Position numbers and translations under genes: made by a program
Shown here: positions 16,837-24,701 of the stretch, piece by piece
How positions within the stretch are numbered: the first letter of the stretch is position 1
Layout: the number at the start of each line of letters is the position of its first letter
Source of the DNA: an uncultured Nitrospira sp.
GTDB lineage: Bacteria > Nitrospirota > Nitrospiria > Nitrospirales > Nitrospiraceae
Direction of reading: 5' to 3'
DNA: 32,680 bases
Assembly: GCA_902500715.1 (NCBI GenBank)
Contig: CABVRO010000029.1
Location: forward strand, 1-32,680
Notes under the pieces: generated by a model
The model's database searches: none
Seen by the model: only the letters and a program-made list of their open reading frames with translations
What the model was told of the DNA's origin: nothing

Positions 16837-17985
16837 ATGCAGCCACAGCAGCCGTTGCCCTTTATCACCGTGCTGGTCCCCTGTCGGAATGAGCGGGCGT
16901 TCGTCGCACGTTGCCTGGACTCGATCCTGCGCAACGGCTATCCGTCCGATCGACTGCTCGTGCTGGTCGTGGATGGCATGAGCGACGACGGCACCCGCGC
17001 GGTGCTTGAGACCTATGCCCGCGATTATGAGTGCGTTCGCGTGATCGATAACCAAGGCCAGACGACGCCGAACGCGCTCAATCTGGGGTTACGCGACGCG
17101 CAAGGCCCGATCGTGTTCCGGGTGGACGCCCACGCCCGCCTGGCGCCTGGGTATCTCCGGCGCTGCGTGGAGGCGCTGCAGGAGTATGCGGCCGATGTGG
17201 TCTGCGGGGTGATGCACACCGTCCCCGCGACGGAGGGCCCGATGGGAAGAGCCATTGCGGCCGCGCTCGGCCATCCGTTCGGGGTCGGAAACTCGTACTT
17301 TCGCATTCATGTCTCTCGCCCGACCTGGGTAGATACCGTGTTCTGTGGTGGTTACCGGCGCGAGGTATTTGACCGTGTATTGGCATCGGACCCGCCCGCC
17401 GACCGTGAGACTGAAGGCGGAGGTGGCGCAGCTTTGGATACTCGGGGGCCGTTTAATGCGGCATTGGTGCGCGGACAGGACATGGATTTCAGTGTCAGGC
17501 TGCGCAAAGCCGGAGGCCGCATGCTCCTGCTGCCCGATATCGGCACCGACTACTATGCCCGTTCAACGATCCGATCGTTCTGGAACCAAAACTGGAGCAA
17601 CGGGGTGTGGGCAATCCTGCCCTTGGCCTATAGTTCGGGCACGTCGATTTCGCTGCGCCATCTGATCCCCTTGAGTTTCGTGCTGTCGGTGGCGGTGACG
17701 GCGGCGGTAGGTTTCGCGCTACCGGCATGTCTGTGGGTGAGCGCCGGAATCGCCGGCCTCTACGGCGTGGTGAACCTGTTTGCGTCACTGCATGCCGCGT
17801 GGCGTGAACGGTCGGCAGCGATCGGACTCCTGCTGCCGCTGGTCTTTGCCACGCTGCATGTGGGATATGGGGTTGGGTCCCTGTGGGGCCTGGTGCGACT
17901 GGTCGGTTTGCCGCAATTCCGGCGCCGGCTAGGATGGCCTGGCAGCCGTCGCGCGGCTGCCATGGTCTCCGGAGAGCGGGTGTAG
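16837..17985 (+). CDS. GT2-family glycosyltransferase (ExoA-like)
   Basis: The 382-residue GT-A enzyme begins with FITVLVPCRNERAF and has VVDGMSDDGT, then the metal-binding FRVDAHARL (DAH in place of DXD, as in ExoA-type enzymes). Later come CGGYRREVFDRV and GQDMDFSVRLRKAG, the acceptor-region ED motif with Gln for Glu. A QNWSNGVW segment (compare QXXRW of processive enzymes) precedes two or three C-terminal membrane helices (from about residue 275). It likely adds one sugar to the lipid-linked repeat unit at the inner membrane. The ATG lies six bases after the polymerase stop, with only a weak ribosome binding site, suggesting coupling. Confidence 0.88.
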   Translation: MQPQQPLPFITVLVPCRNERAFVARCLDSILRNGYPSDRLLVLVVDGMSDDGTRAVLETYARDYECVRVIDNQGQTTPNALNLGLRDAQGPIVFRVDAHARLAPGYLRRCVEALQEYAADVVCGVMHTVPATEGPMGRAIAAALGHPFGVGNSYFRIHVSRPTWVDTVFCGGYRREVFDRVLASDPPADRETEGGGGAALDTRGPFNAALVRGQDMDFSVRLRKAGGRMLLLPDIGTDYYARSTIRSFWNQNWSNGVWAILPLAYSSGTSISLRHLIPLSFVLSVAVTAAVGFALPACLWVSAGIAGLYGVVNLFASLHAAWRERSAAIGLLLPLVFATLHVGYGVGSLWGLVRLVGLPQFRRRLGWPGSRRAAAMVSGERV

Positions 17986-17988
17986 GTG

Positions 17989-18621
17989 ATGAAACGTCTG
18001 TGCGATGTGCTGACGGCGTCGGTGTTGCTGCTGCTGTTGAGCCCGTTCCTGCTGGTGATCGCGCTGGTGATTCGGTGGAGCGACGGCGGCCCGGTGTTCT
18101 ATCGAGCCCCTCGGGTCGGGTTGAAGGGACAGCCGTTTCGGATGTTGAAGTTCCGCACCATGGTGCAGCATGCGGACCGGCTCGGCGGACCGTCGACGCC
18201 GGATGGAGACCCCCGGGTGACCCCGATCGGTCGCTGGTTGAGAAAACATAAGCTGGATGAATGGCCGCAGTTATTCAACGTGTGCGGCGGGACGATGAGT
18301 CTGGTCGGGCCGAGGCCGGAGGTGCAGCAATATGTCGACTTGTATTCCGAGGAGGAGCGGGTCATTCTGACGGTTCGCCCCGGGTTGACGGACTGGGCGA
18401 GCTTATGGAATATCGATGAGGGGGCGTTGCTCAAGGGAAGCCTCGATCCCGAGAAGGTCTATCTGGAAACCATCCGGCCGGTGAAGCTCCGGCTCCAACT
18501 GGCCTATGTGCGGCAGAGGAGCTTTGGCACCGATCTCCGCATTCTCCTCCATACCGCGATTGCGCTGGCACGAGGCAAGGGGACTTGTCCGCTTCCGCTG
18601 GTCGTTGAAAAGGGCTGGTGA
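17989..18621 (+). CDS. Polyprenyl-phosphate sugar-phosphate transferase (initiating enzyme)
   Basis: This short form (210 residues) of the bacterial sugar transferase family, the catalytic domain of WcaJ/WbaP/PglC-type enzymes, moves a sugar-1-phosphate from a nucleotide sugar to undecaprenyl phosphate and so starts each repeat unit. Visible are a single N-terminal membrane helix (KRLCDVLTASVLLLLLSPFL), VFYRAPRVGLKGQPF, MLKFRTM, the catalytic KLDEWPQLFNV region and MSLVGPRPE. A GTG lies one codon upstream of the ATG used. The gene begins three bases after the GT2 stop. The N-terminal four-helix domain of WcaJ is missing, as in PglC-like enzymes. Confidence 0.92.
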   Translation: MKRLCDVLTASVLLLLLSPFLLVIALVIRWSDGGPVFYRAPRVGLKGQPFRMLKFRTMVQHADRLGGPSTPDGDPRVTPIGRWLRKHKLDEWPQLFNVCGGTMSLVGPRPEVQQYVDLYSEEERVILTVRPGLTDWASLWNIDEGALLKGSLDPEKVYLETIRPVKLRLQLAYVRQRSFGTDLRILLHTAIALARGKGTCPLPLVVEKGW

Positions 18622-18652
18622 CGTGCAAGGAACGGGAGCGTCAGACGAGGTA

Positions 18653-19621
18653 ATGAGCATCGAGCAGTCGCTTTGGCGGATGATGGTCTTGATCCGCGCC
18701 GTCGAAGATCGCATCGGCGAGTTGGTAGCGGCGGGAGAGATCAAGACCCCCTGCCACCTTTCGATCGGGCAGGAAGCGATTCCGGCCGGGGTCTGCGCCG
18801 CGTTGCAACCGGACGATAGCCTGTGGGGCGGACACCGCTCGCACGGGCACTATCTCGCGAAGGGGGGAGATCTGCGCGCCATGATGGCGGAGATTTTCGG
18901 CAAGGCCACGGGTTGTGCGCGCGGGCGCGGGGGTTCCATGCATCTGGTCGATCCGGCGCAGGGCATCTTCGGTACGGTTCCCTTGGTGGCCGCGACCATT
19001 CCGTTGGCCGTAGGCGCCGCCCTCTCCGCGAAGCTCCGGGGCACGGGGCAGGTCGCCGTGGCGTTTTTCGGCGACGGGGCCGCCGACGAGGGACATTTTC
19101 ACGAGTCGCTCAATCTGGCGGCGCTCTACCGGCTGCCCGTCCTGTTCGTGTGTGAGAATAATTTGTACTCCACACACCTGGCGATGAAAGAGCGGCGGGT
19201 GAAGGACAATATCGTGGAGAGCGCCGGGCTGCACGGGTTGCCGGGTGAACGGGTGGACGGGAACGATGTCATGGCCGTGCTGGGCGCTGCGCAACAGGCT
19301 GTGCAACGTGCGCGGGCCGGCGAGGGGCCGACACTCTTGGAATGCCGGACCTATCGATGGCGAGGCCACGTCGGACCGGCAGCCGATCTTGAGGTCGGCG
19401 AGGACCGGCGTCGTGAACTGGATGAATGGCTGCAGCGGGATCCGATCGCACGATGCCGGGCACGGCTTCGTGCAGAGGGATTGTCCTCGGAGCGGTTCGA
19501 GTCGCTTGAGGCCGCTGTGCGCGACGAGGTTGAGGCGGCGGTGAGTTTTGCCCGCCAGTCGCCTGCCCCGGACGACAGTGAATTGTTACACCATGTCTAT
19601 GTATCCCGGCGAGGAGTCTAA
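18653..19621 (+). CDS. TPP-dependent 2-oxoacid dehydrogenase E1 alpha-like subunit
   Basis: From ATG 18653 the product is 322 residues; a GTG at 18623 is an alternative start. It is the alpha subunit type of pyruvate/acetoin/branched-chain E1: HLSIGQEAIPAG near residue 37, GGHRSHGHYLAKGG, GRGGSMHL, and the thiamine diphosphate motif beginning GDGAADEGHFHE (about 140) and ending CENN. The beta subunit follows after four bases. There is no E2 lipoyl transferase or E3 in the window, and the neighbours are a sugar transferase and an aminotransferase. This suggests a reaction in sugar or acyl-donor synthesis rather than energy metabolism, perhaps decarboxylating a 2-oxoacid and transferring the two-carbon or acyl unit. 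That role is inference. Confidence 0.88.
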   Translation: MSIEQSLWRMMVLIRAVEDRIGELVAAGEIKTPCHLSIGQEAIPAGVCAALQPDDSLWGGHRSHGHYLAKGGDLRAMMAEIFGKATGCARGRGGSMHLVDPAQGIFGTVPLVAATIPLAVGAALSAKLRGTGQVAVAFFGDGAADEGHFHESLNLAALYRLPVLFVCENNLYSTHLAMKERRVKDNIVESAGLHGLPGERVDGNDVMAVLGAAQQAVQRARAGEGPTLLECRTYRWRGHVGPAADLEVGEDRRRELDEWLQRDPIARCRARLRAEGLSSERFESLEAAVRDEVEAAVSFARQSPAPDDSELLHHVYVSRRGV

Positions 19622-19625
19622 GGCG

Positions 19626-20600
19626 ATGCGCAGGGTAACCTACGCCAGGGCGATTCGGGAGGCCCACGCCCAACTGCTCGCCCAGGATCCGCGTGTCTTT
19701 CTGATCGGCCAGGGGGTACGAAATCCCTGGTATGCGGGCACGAGTCTGCAGGATCTCGATAAGGAGTTCGGCCGTGAGCGGGTGATCGACTCTCCGGTCT
19801 CCGAGAACGCGACCACCGGCGCGGCCATCGGCGCGGCGATCACCGGCATGCGCCCCATCGTGTTTCATCCGCGTATGGATTTCATGCTGCTGGCGGCAGA
19901 CCCGATCATGAATCAGGCGGCCAACTGGTCGTATTTGTTTGCGGGGCAGGTGTCCGTGCCGGTGGTGATTCGGGCGGTGATTAATCGAGGCGGCGAACAG
20001 GGCGCGCAACATTCGCAAGCCGTCCAAGCCCTGTTTGCGCATGTGCCGGGACTGAAGGTCGTCATGCCCGCGACCCCCTACGATGCCAAGGGGCTGCTCG
20101 TCGCCGCCGTCCGCGACGGGAATCCCGTGCTTTACATCGACGACCGCTGGCTGTATGAGTCGGAGGGTGAGGTGCCGGAGTCGCTGTACGAAGTCCCGAT
20201 CGGGTCGGCTGCGGTCCGTCGGAGCGGCAGGGATGTCACGCTGGTGGCGACCTCCTACATGGCGAGTGAAGCAACCAAGGCGGTCGATGTGCTGGCGCAG
20301 CGAGGGGTCGACGTGGAACTGATCGATCTGCGTTCGATCAAACCCTGGGATCGCAATCTCGTGTATTCGTCGGTCGGTAAAACAGGGCGGTTGGTCATTG
20401 CCGATGCCGCCTGGGTGAGCGGGGGCATCGCCGCGGAAATCGCCGCCTCGGTGGCAGGAGACATCTTTCACGCCTTGAAGGCCCCGATCGCCAGAGTCTG
20501 TCTGCCGGATGCGCCGGCGCCCACGTCCGCGGTGCTGGAGCAGGCCTATTATGTCGGGGCCGACGAGATGCTCTCCGCAGTGGAAAAGGTCTTGCTGTAA
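19626..20600 (+). CDS. TPP-dependent 2-oxoacid dehydrogenase E1 beta-like subunit
   Basis: ATG 19626 (MRRVTYARAIREAHAQLL) gives 324 residues, the usual E1 beta length; upstream in-frame starts overlap the alpha gene. Characteristic segments are SENATTGAAIGAAITGMRP (about 60-78), the HSQAVQALFAHVPGLKVV region and VELIDLRSIKPWD in the C-terminal transketolase domain. It forms the active site with the alpha subunit. In bona fide pyruvate E1 beta the first of these usually reads SE-x-x-FxG; here ATTGAAIG replaces it. GAGGAG lies about ten bases before the ATG, and only four bases separate it from the alpha gene, so equimolar coupled synthesis is expected. Confidence 0.88.
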   Translation: MRRVTYARAIREAHAQLLAQDPRVFLIGQGVRNPWYAGTSLQDLDKEFGRERVIDSPVSENATTGAAIGAAITGMRPIVFHPRMDFMLLAADPIMNQAANWSYLFAGQVSVPVVIRAVINRGGEQGAQHSQAVQALFAHVPGLKVVMPATPYDAKGLLVAAVRDGNPVLYIDDRWLYESEGEVPESLYEVPIGSAAVRRSGRDVTLVATSYMASEATKAVDVLAQRGVDVELIDLRSIKPWDRNLVYSSVGKTGRLVIADAAWVSGGIAAEIAASVAGDIFHALKAPIARVCLPDAPAPTSAVLEQAYYVGADEMLSAVEKVLL

Positions 20601-20614
20601 GGTCATTGCCGCGC

Positions 20615-21727
20615 ATGCCCTATCAGGTTCCCTTCATCGACCCCCGCAGTCACTACGCGAAGCTCAAGCCGGAGATCGATCGGGCGATCATCGATTGTCT
20701 GGCCAACGGCGATCTGGTCAACCGGCACCAGCTGAAGGATTTCGAGCAGCATCTGGCCGAGTTCGTGGGCGTGAAGTATGCCGTCGGCGTCAACAGCGGC
20801 TACCATGCGCTTCTGTTCGCGCTGCTCGGGGCGGGAGTCGGGCCCGGGCATGAAGTGATCACGGTGGCCCATACATTCGTCGCGACGGTTTCCGCCATCG
20901 TCCACTGCGGAGCGCAGCCGGTCTTGATCGATGTCGCCCCGGATTTCAACATGCAGGTCGACCTGATTGAGCGCGCCATCACGCCGAAGACAAAAGCGCT
21001 GCTCCCCGTGCATCTTAACGGGCGGGTCTGTGACATGGACCGGATCCTCGCGCTGGCCGACAAGCACGGGCTGGCGGTGATCGAGGATGCGGCCCAGGCG
21101 CTGGGGGCCACGTTCGACGGCAAGTGCGCCGGGCGTCAGGGGCGGGCCGGCTGTTTCAGTTTCTATCCCTTCAAGGTGCTTGGCGGGTTTGGGGACGGCG
21201 GGGCTATTACGACGAATGATCCCGAGCTCGCCCGTAAGGCGACACTCCTTCGCTATAACGGCGAGGACCGCGCCACCGGCGAATATCACTACCATGGGCA
21301 GACTGCCTTGTTGGACAACGTCCAGGCGGCGGTGTTGGACGTGAAGCTCCGCCACCTGCCCGGTTGGATCGCCCACCGGCGTCGGATTGCTGCTGCCTAC
21401 CATCGAGGGCTGTCGGGAATCACACAATTGCGCATTCCGCAATTCGACGAGACGCGGCGCAAGGACATCTTTCAGAACTACGTTATCCGCACCACGGTCC
21501 GTGATCAGCTGCGCGCGTATCTCAAGGAGCAGGGGATCGAGACGCTGGTTCACTGGCAGAAACCCATGTGGGAACATCGGGCATTGGGGCTGGCAGTGCC
21601 GGATGTGCCGGAAACCGTCTCTATCTGCCGGGAAGTGGTGTCCTTGCCGATGAGCGCCGAAACCACGGAGGCGCAGGTCGAACTGATCATCGCCGCAATC
21701 CGGGCGTTTTTCTCGACGCAGCCGTGA
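20615..21727 (+). CDS. DegT/DnrJ/EryC1-family PLP-dependent sugar aminotransferase
   Basis: The start used is ATG 20615 (MPYQVPFIDPRSHYAKL); a TTG three codons upstream is closer to the AAGG site. The product is 370 residues, normal for the family. It shows GVNSGYHALLFAL (PLP phosphate region), VIEDAAQALGA (Asp binding the pyridine nitrogen) and FSFYPFKVLGGFGDGG, with Lys187 as the Schiff-base lysine. Such enzymes convert nucleotide-bound keto-sugars to amino sugars, and the PglF-like dehydratase at 22646 could supply its 4-keto substrate. It lies 14 bp after E1 beta and overlaps the methyltransferase by four bases. Confidence 0.93.
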   Translation: MPYQVPFIDPRSHYAKLKPEIDRAIIDCLANGDLVNRHQLKDFEQHLAEFVGVKYAVGVNSGYHALLFALLGAGVGPGHEVITVAHTFVATVSAIVHCGAQPVLIDVAPDFNMQVDLIERAITPKTKALLPVHLNGRVCDMDRILALADKHGLAVIEDAAQALGATFDGKCAGRQGRAGCFSFYPFKVLGGFGDGGAITTNDPELARKATLLRYNGEDRATGEYHYHGQTALLDNVQAAVLDVKLRHLPGWIAHRRRIAAAYHRGLSGITQLRIPQFDETRRKDIFQNYVIRTTVRDQLRAYLKEQGIETLVHWQKPMWEHRALGLAVPDVPETVSICREVVSLPMSAETTEAQVELIIAAIRAFFSTQP

Positions 21728-22500
21728 CCGTTCCCGACTACAGTCCCGTGACCGAAACGTGTGGCGAGTGGGTGACGCCCGAGGCGTTGTCCATGGTCTA
21801 TACGCGGTACCGGTTTGCCGCGGAGTTCTGTCGGGGGCAGCGCGTGTTGGAAGTCGCCTGTGGCCCCGGCGTCGGGCTCGGGTATCTGGAGCGGCAGGCC
21901 GGTGAGATCGTCGGCGGGGATCTGACGGAGCGGTTGCTGCAGCAGGCACAGCGCAGTATGCAGGGCGCGACCCCGTTGGTGCGGCTCCAAGCCGAAGCCT
22001 TGCCGTTGCGCGCCGGATCCCGTGACGTGATCGTCTGTTACGAGGCGCTCTACTTTTTTGAAGATGTCGACAGGTTTTTGAAGGAGTGCCGGCGGGTGCT
22101 GGCTCCGCAGGGGCGGCTCCTCCTCTGCACCGTGAATCCTGAGTGGCCGGAGTGTCATCCCAGTTCCTATGCGCGTCGGTACTATTCGGCCCGGCAGCTG
22201 TCGACCTTGCTGAATGAGTCCGGCTTTGCGTGCGAACTATTCGGTGCGTTTCCGGCTGCGCCTGCCTCACGGCGCGCCGCCTGGGTGGCCCGCCTCAAAC
22301 GTGCGGCGGTGGCGTGGCGTCTGATTCCTTCCACCATGGTCGGGAAGCGCTTGCTCAAGCGGTTGTTTCTCGGACCACTCGTTCCCTTTCCCGCGGCGGT
22401 GGTTGACGGTATGGCGGCCTATGCGCAACTTGTCCCGATCGAATCGAACCGGCCGGTCTGCGGCTACAAAGTGCTGTTTGCGGTGGGCCGGTCCGCCTGA
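21724..22500 (+). CDS. Class I SAM-dependent methyltransferase
   Basis: The start is GTG 21724, overlapping the aminotransferase stop as GTGA, and gives 258 residues. The Rossmann-like SAM site is VLEVACGPGVGLGYLE (about 40-55), followed by an acidic-loop equivalent (GGDLTE), ALPLRAGSRDVIVCYEALYF and LAPQGRLLLCTVNP, as in Methyltransf_11-type enzymes. The C-terminal part (from about 170) is basic and holds a KRLLKRLFLGPL segment that may touch the membrane. It probably methylates a sugar or acyl substituent of the repeat unit. The substrate is unknown. Confidence 0.85.
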   Translation: MTVPDYSPVTETCGEWVTPEALSMVYTRYRFAAEFCRGQRVLEVACGPGVGLGYLERQAGEIVGGDLTERLLQQAQRSMQGATPLVRLQAEALPLRAGSRDVIVCYEALYFFEDVDRFLKECRRVLAPQGRLLLCTVNPEWPECHPSSYARRYYSARQLSTLLNESGFACELFGAFPAAPASRRAAWVARLKRAAVAWRLIPSTMVGKRLLKRLFLGPLVPFPAAVVDGMAAYAQLVPIESNRPVCGYKVLFAVGRSA

Positions 22501-22645
22501 CCTCTGAATGCCTCCCCTCTGATTCCATCCTCGCCCGCATCGGCCTTGAGGCATGTCCTAGGGCTGGATTCGGCGCTTCGAGACGGAGTATCTTCTTGGC
22601 TGGCCCCGCCGGGGGTAGCAGGAGATTTCTCTCGCGGGAGTGGTC

Positions 22646-24616
22646 ATGTCGATTCGGGGTTTCACAACCATGACGGCTGTTCAGCGGCGCCTGCTGCTGT
22701 TTGTGGTCCATGTGGGCTTGGCGGCGCTTTCGAACTGGGTGGCGTTTCTGCTGCGTTTCGACGGCAACATTCCTGTGCAGGAATGGGACCTGTTCGTGGC
22801 GACGCTCCCGCTGCTGCTGACGATCCGGGCGCTTACCTTTTACCCCTTCCGCCTCTCCGACGCCCTCTGGCGGTACACCGGTCTGTGGGATCTGCGTAAT
22901 CTTGCGCTGAGTATCGTCCTGAGCTCGTTGGCCTTCGCCGGGGTGGTGCGACTCGGACTGGGTATGCGGGCCTATCCCTCCTCCCTGTATGTCATCGACG
23001 CGTTGCTGCTTTGGTGTCTGCTGGTCGGGGTTCGGGTGTTGCCAAGGCTGATTCGGGAAATGCGGTGGCTGAGCGCCGCCCGGAAGCGGGTGTTGATCGT
23101 CGGTGCCGGGGATGCCGGAGCCATGATTGTGCGTGAGATGCGGAACAATCCGTCTTATGGCTATCGTCCGATCGGGTTCATCGATGACGATCCGGCCAAG
23201 GCCGGCCACCGCATTCACGGCGTGAAGGTGTTGGGCAATCGAGCTCGCCTGCCGCATATCATTCGCGAGCAAGGTCCTGATGTGGTGCTGGTAGCCATGC
23301 CGAGTGCGGCGCCTGCGACGATTCGGGCGGTGGTGAAGGCGTTGGAACCGTTCCATCTTCCCATTCAAACCCTGCCGAACTTGCGGGATCTGTTGCAGTG
23401 CCGGGTGGAGGTGAGCCAGATTCGGAATCTGTCCATCGAGGACCTGCTGGACCGGGTTCCGGTCGATCTGGATCCTGAACCGCTTCGCGCGTTGGTGCAG
23501 GGGGAGCGGGTGTTGGTGACCGGAGCCGGAGGGTCGATCGGCGCGGAATTGTGCCGGCAGGTCGCCGGGCTGGCTCCTGCATCCCTGGTGTTGCTGGATC
23601 GCTCTGAGAACGGGTTGTTTGCGGTGGCGAACGAGTTGGCAGCGGCCGGGAAGACGTTTGTGGCGCCGGTGATCGGCGACGTCACCGAGGTCGGCCAGAT
23701 GAACCGGTTGTTTGCCGAGTATCGCCCGACGCTGGTGTTTCATGCCGCCGCGCATAAGCATGTGCCGCTCATGGAGGGAAATCCCTGCGAGGCCGTCTTG
23801 AACAATGTCGGCGGGACCAGGGTGGTCGCGGAGGCCGCCCATCGGCATGAAGTCGACCGTTTCATTCTGATCTCGACCGACAAGGCGGTGAATCCGGTCA
23901 GTGTGATGGGTGCAAGCAAGGGAGTGGCGGAACTGCTTGTGCAGAGGCTGGCCCGAACGTCCCGGACGGTGTTTGCCACCGTGCGATTCGGGAATGTGTT
24001 GGGCAGTAACGGCAGCGTGGTCCCGCTGTTTCTGGAGCAGATCAAGGCGGGCGGGCCGGTGACGATTACGGACCCCAACATGCGCCGCTATTTCATGCTG
24101 ATGACCGAGGCCGTGCATCTGGTGCTCCAGGCCGCACGGTTGGCCAGGGGAGGGGAACTCTTCGTGTTGGAGATGGGCGAGCAGATCAGCGTGGTGGAGA
24201 TGGCGCGCAATCTGATTCGTCTGTCCGGATTGGTTCCCGACAAAGACATTCCCTTGACCTATCTCGGTTGCAGGCCGGGCGAGAAACTGACGGAAGAACT
24301 GGTCGCCGGCCACGAAACGGTGGAGTCGACTGCGGTTCAGAAAGTCCTCTGCATCCGGCCGGACTCCGCGCGTAATTTCGCTCAGTTGTCAGGGCTCGTG
24401 GCCAGACTGGAGGAGTCTGCTGCGGAGGGCAATGTGCCGAAGGTGCTGGCACTCCTCTGCGCTATCCTTCCCACCTATTGCCCCGCCGGTACATTGTTGA
24501 GCCAGGAGCGGGCAGGCGAGACCGATGGTCTCCTATCCGAAGACTCAGCGCAGTCTCCCCCTGGCATTGAAACAGTTGCCGGTCTTGCGCCGGCCGCTCC
24601 GCACAGGCGGAAATGA
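22646..24616 (+). CDS. PglF/WbpM/CapD-like nucleotide-sugar 4,6-dehydratase
   Basis: The ATG at 22646 has GGGAG five bases upstream; 656 residues. Four membrane helices (about 10-125) precede a first nucleotide-binding fold (RVLIVGAGDAG, about 147) and the catalytic SDR domain (RVLVTGAGGSIGAEL, about 287; HAAAHKHVPLME). The active site reads VMGASK, with Met421 and Lys425; Met in place of the SDR tyrosine is typical of this long class. It should make UDP-4-keto-6-deoxy sugars, feeding the aminotransferase. The last 50 residues are a low-complexity tail. A 145-bp gap with a GC hairpin (GCTGGCCCC-GCC-GGGGGTAGC, 22599-22619) precedes the gene, so a separate transcript or leader is possible. Confidence 0.92.
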   Translation: MSIRGFTTMTAVQRRLLLFVVHVGLAALSNWVAFLLRFDGNIPVQEWDLFVATLPLLLTIRALTFYPFRLSDALWRYTGLWDLRNLALSIVLSSLAFAGVVRLGLGMRAYPSSLYVIDALLLWCLLVGVRVLPRLIREMRWLSAARKRVLIVGAGDAGAMIVREMRNNPSYGYRPIGFIDDDPAKAGHRIHGVKVLGNRARLPHIIREQGPDVVLVAMPSAAPATIRAVVKALEPFHLPIQTLPNLRDLLQCRVEVSQIRNLSIEDLLDRVPVDLDPEPLRALVQGERVLVTGAGGSIGAELCRQVAGLAPASLVLLDRSENGLFAVANELAAAGKTFVAPVIGDVTEVGQMNRLFAEYRPTLVFHAAAHKHVPLMEGNPCEAVLNNVGGTRVVAEAAHRHEVDRFILISTDKAVNPVSVMGASKGVAELLVQRLARTSRTVFATVRFGNVLGSNGSVVPLFLEQIKAGGPVTITDPNMRRYFMLMTEAVHLVLQAARLARGGELFVLEMGEQISVVEMARNLIRLSGLVPDKDIPLTYLGCRPGEKLTEELVAGHETVESTAVQKVLCIRPDSARNFAQLSGLVARLEESAAEGNVPKVLALLCAILPTYCPAGTLLSQERAGETDGLLSEDSAQSPPGIETVAGLAPAAPHRRK

Positions 24617-24701
24617 TGCATCGCCACCGTTCTCTGCCGGAGACTCCGGCCGCACGGCTCATCCTCACACTCTCTCGCTCCGTTCCGGTCCGGCCTGCCT
24701 T

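Noticed and set aside
18653..20600. A housekeeping pyruvate dehydrogenase complex
   Set aside because: No E2 or E3 gene is nearby, and all neighbours are polysaccharide genes. A role in central metabolism cannot be excluded but is not supported by context.
20603..22270. A 555-codon minus-strand open frame
   Set aside because: It is antisense to the DegT aminotransferase and methyltransferase, both of which have clear catalytic motifs on the plus strand.
22355..24313. A 652-codon minus-strand open frame
   Set aside because: It is antisense to the well-supported PglF-like gene and the methyltransferase, with His/Gln/Arg-rich nonsense composition.
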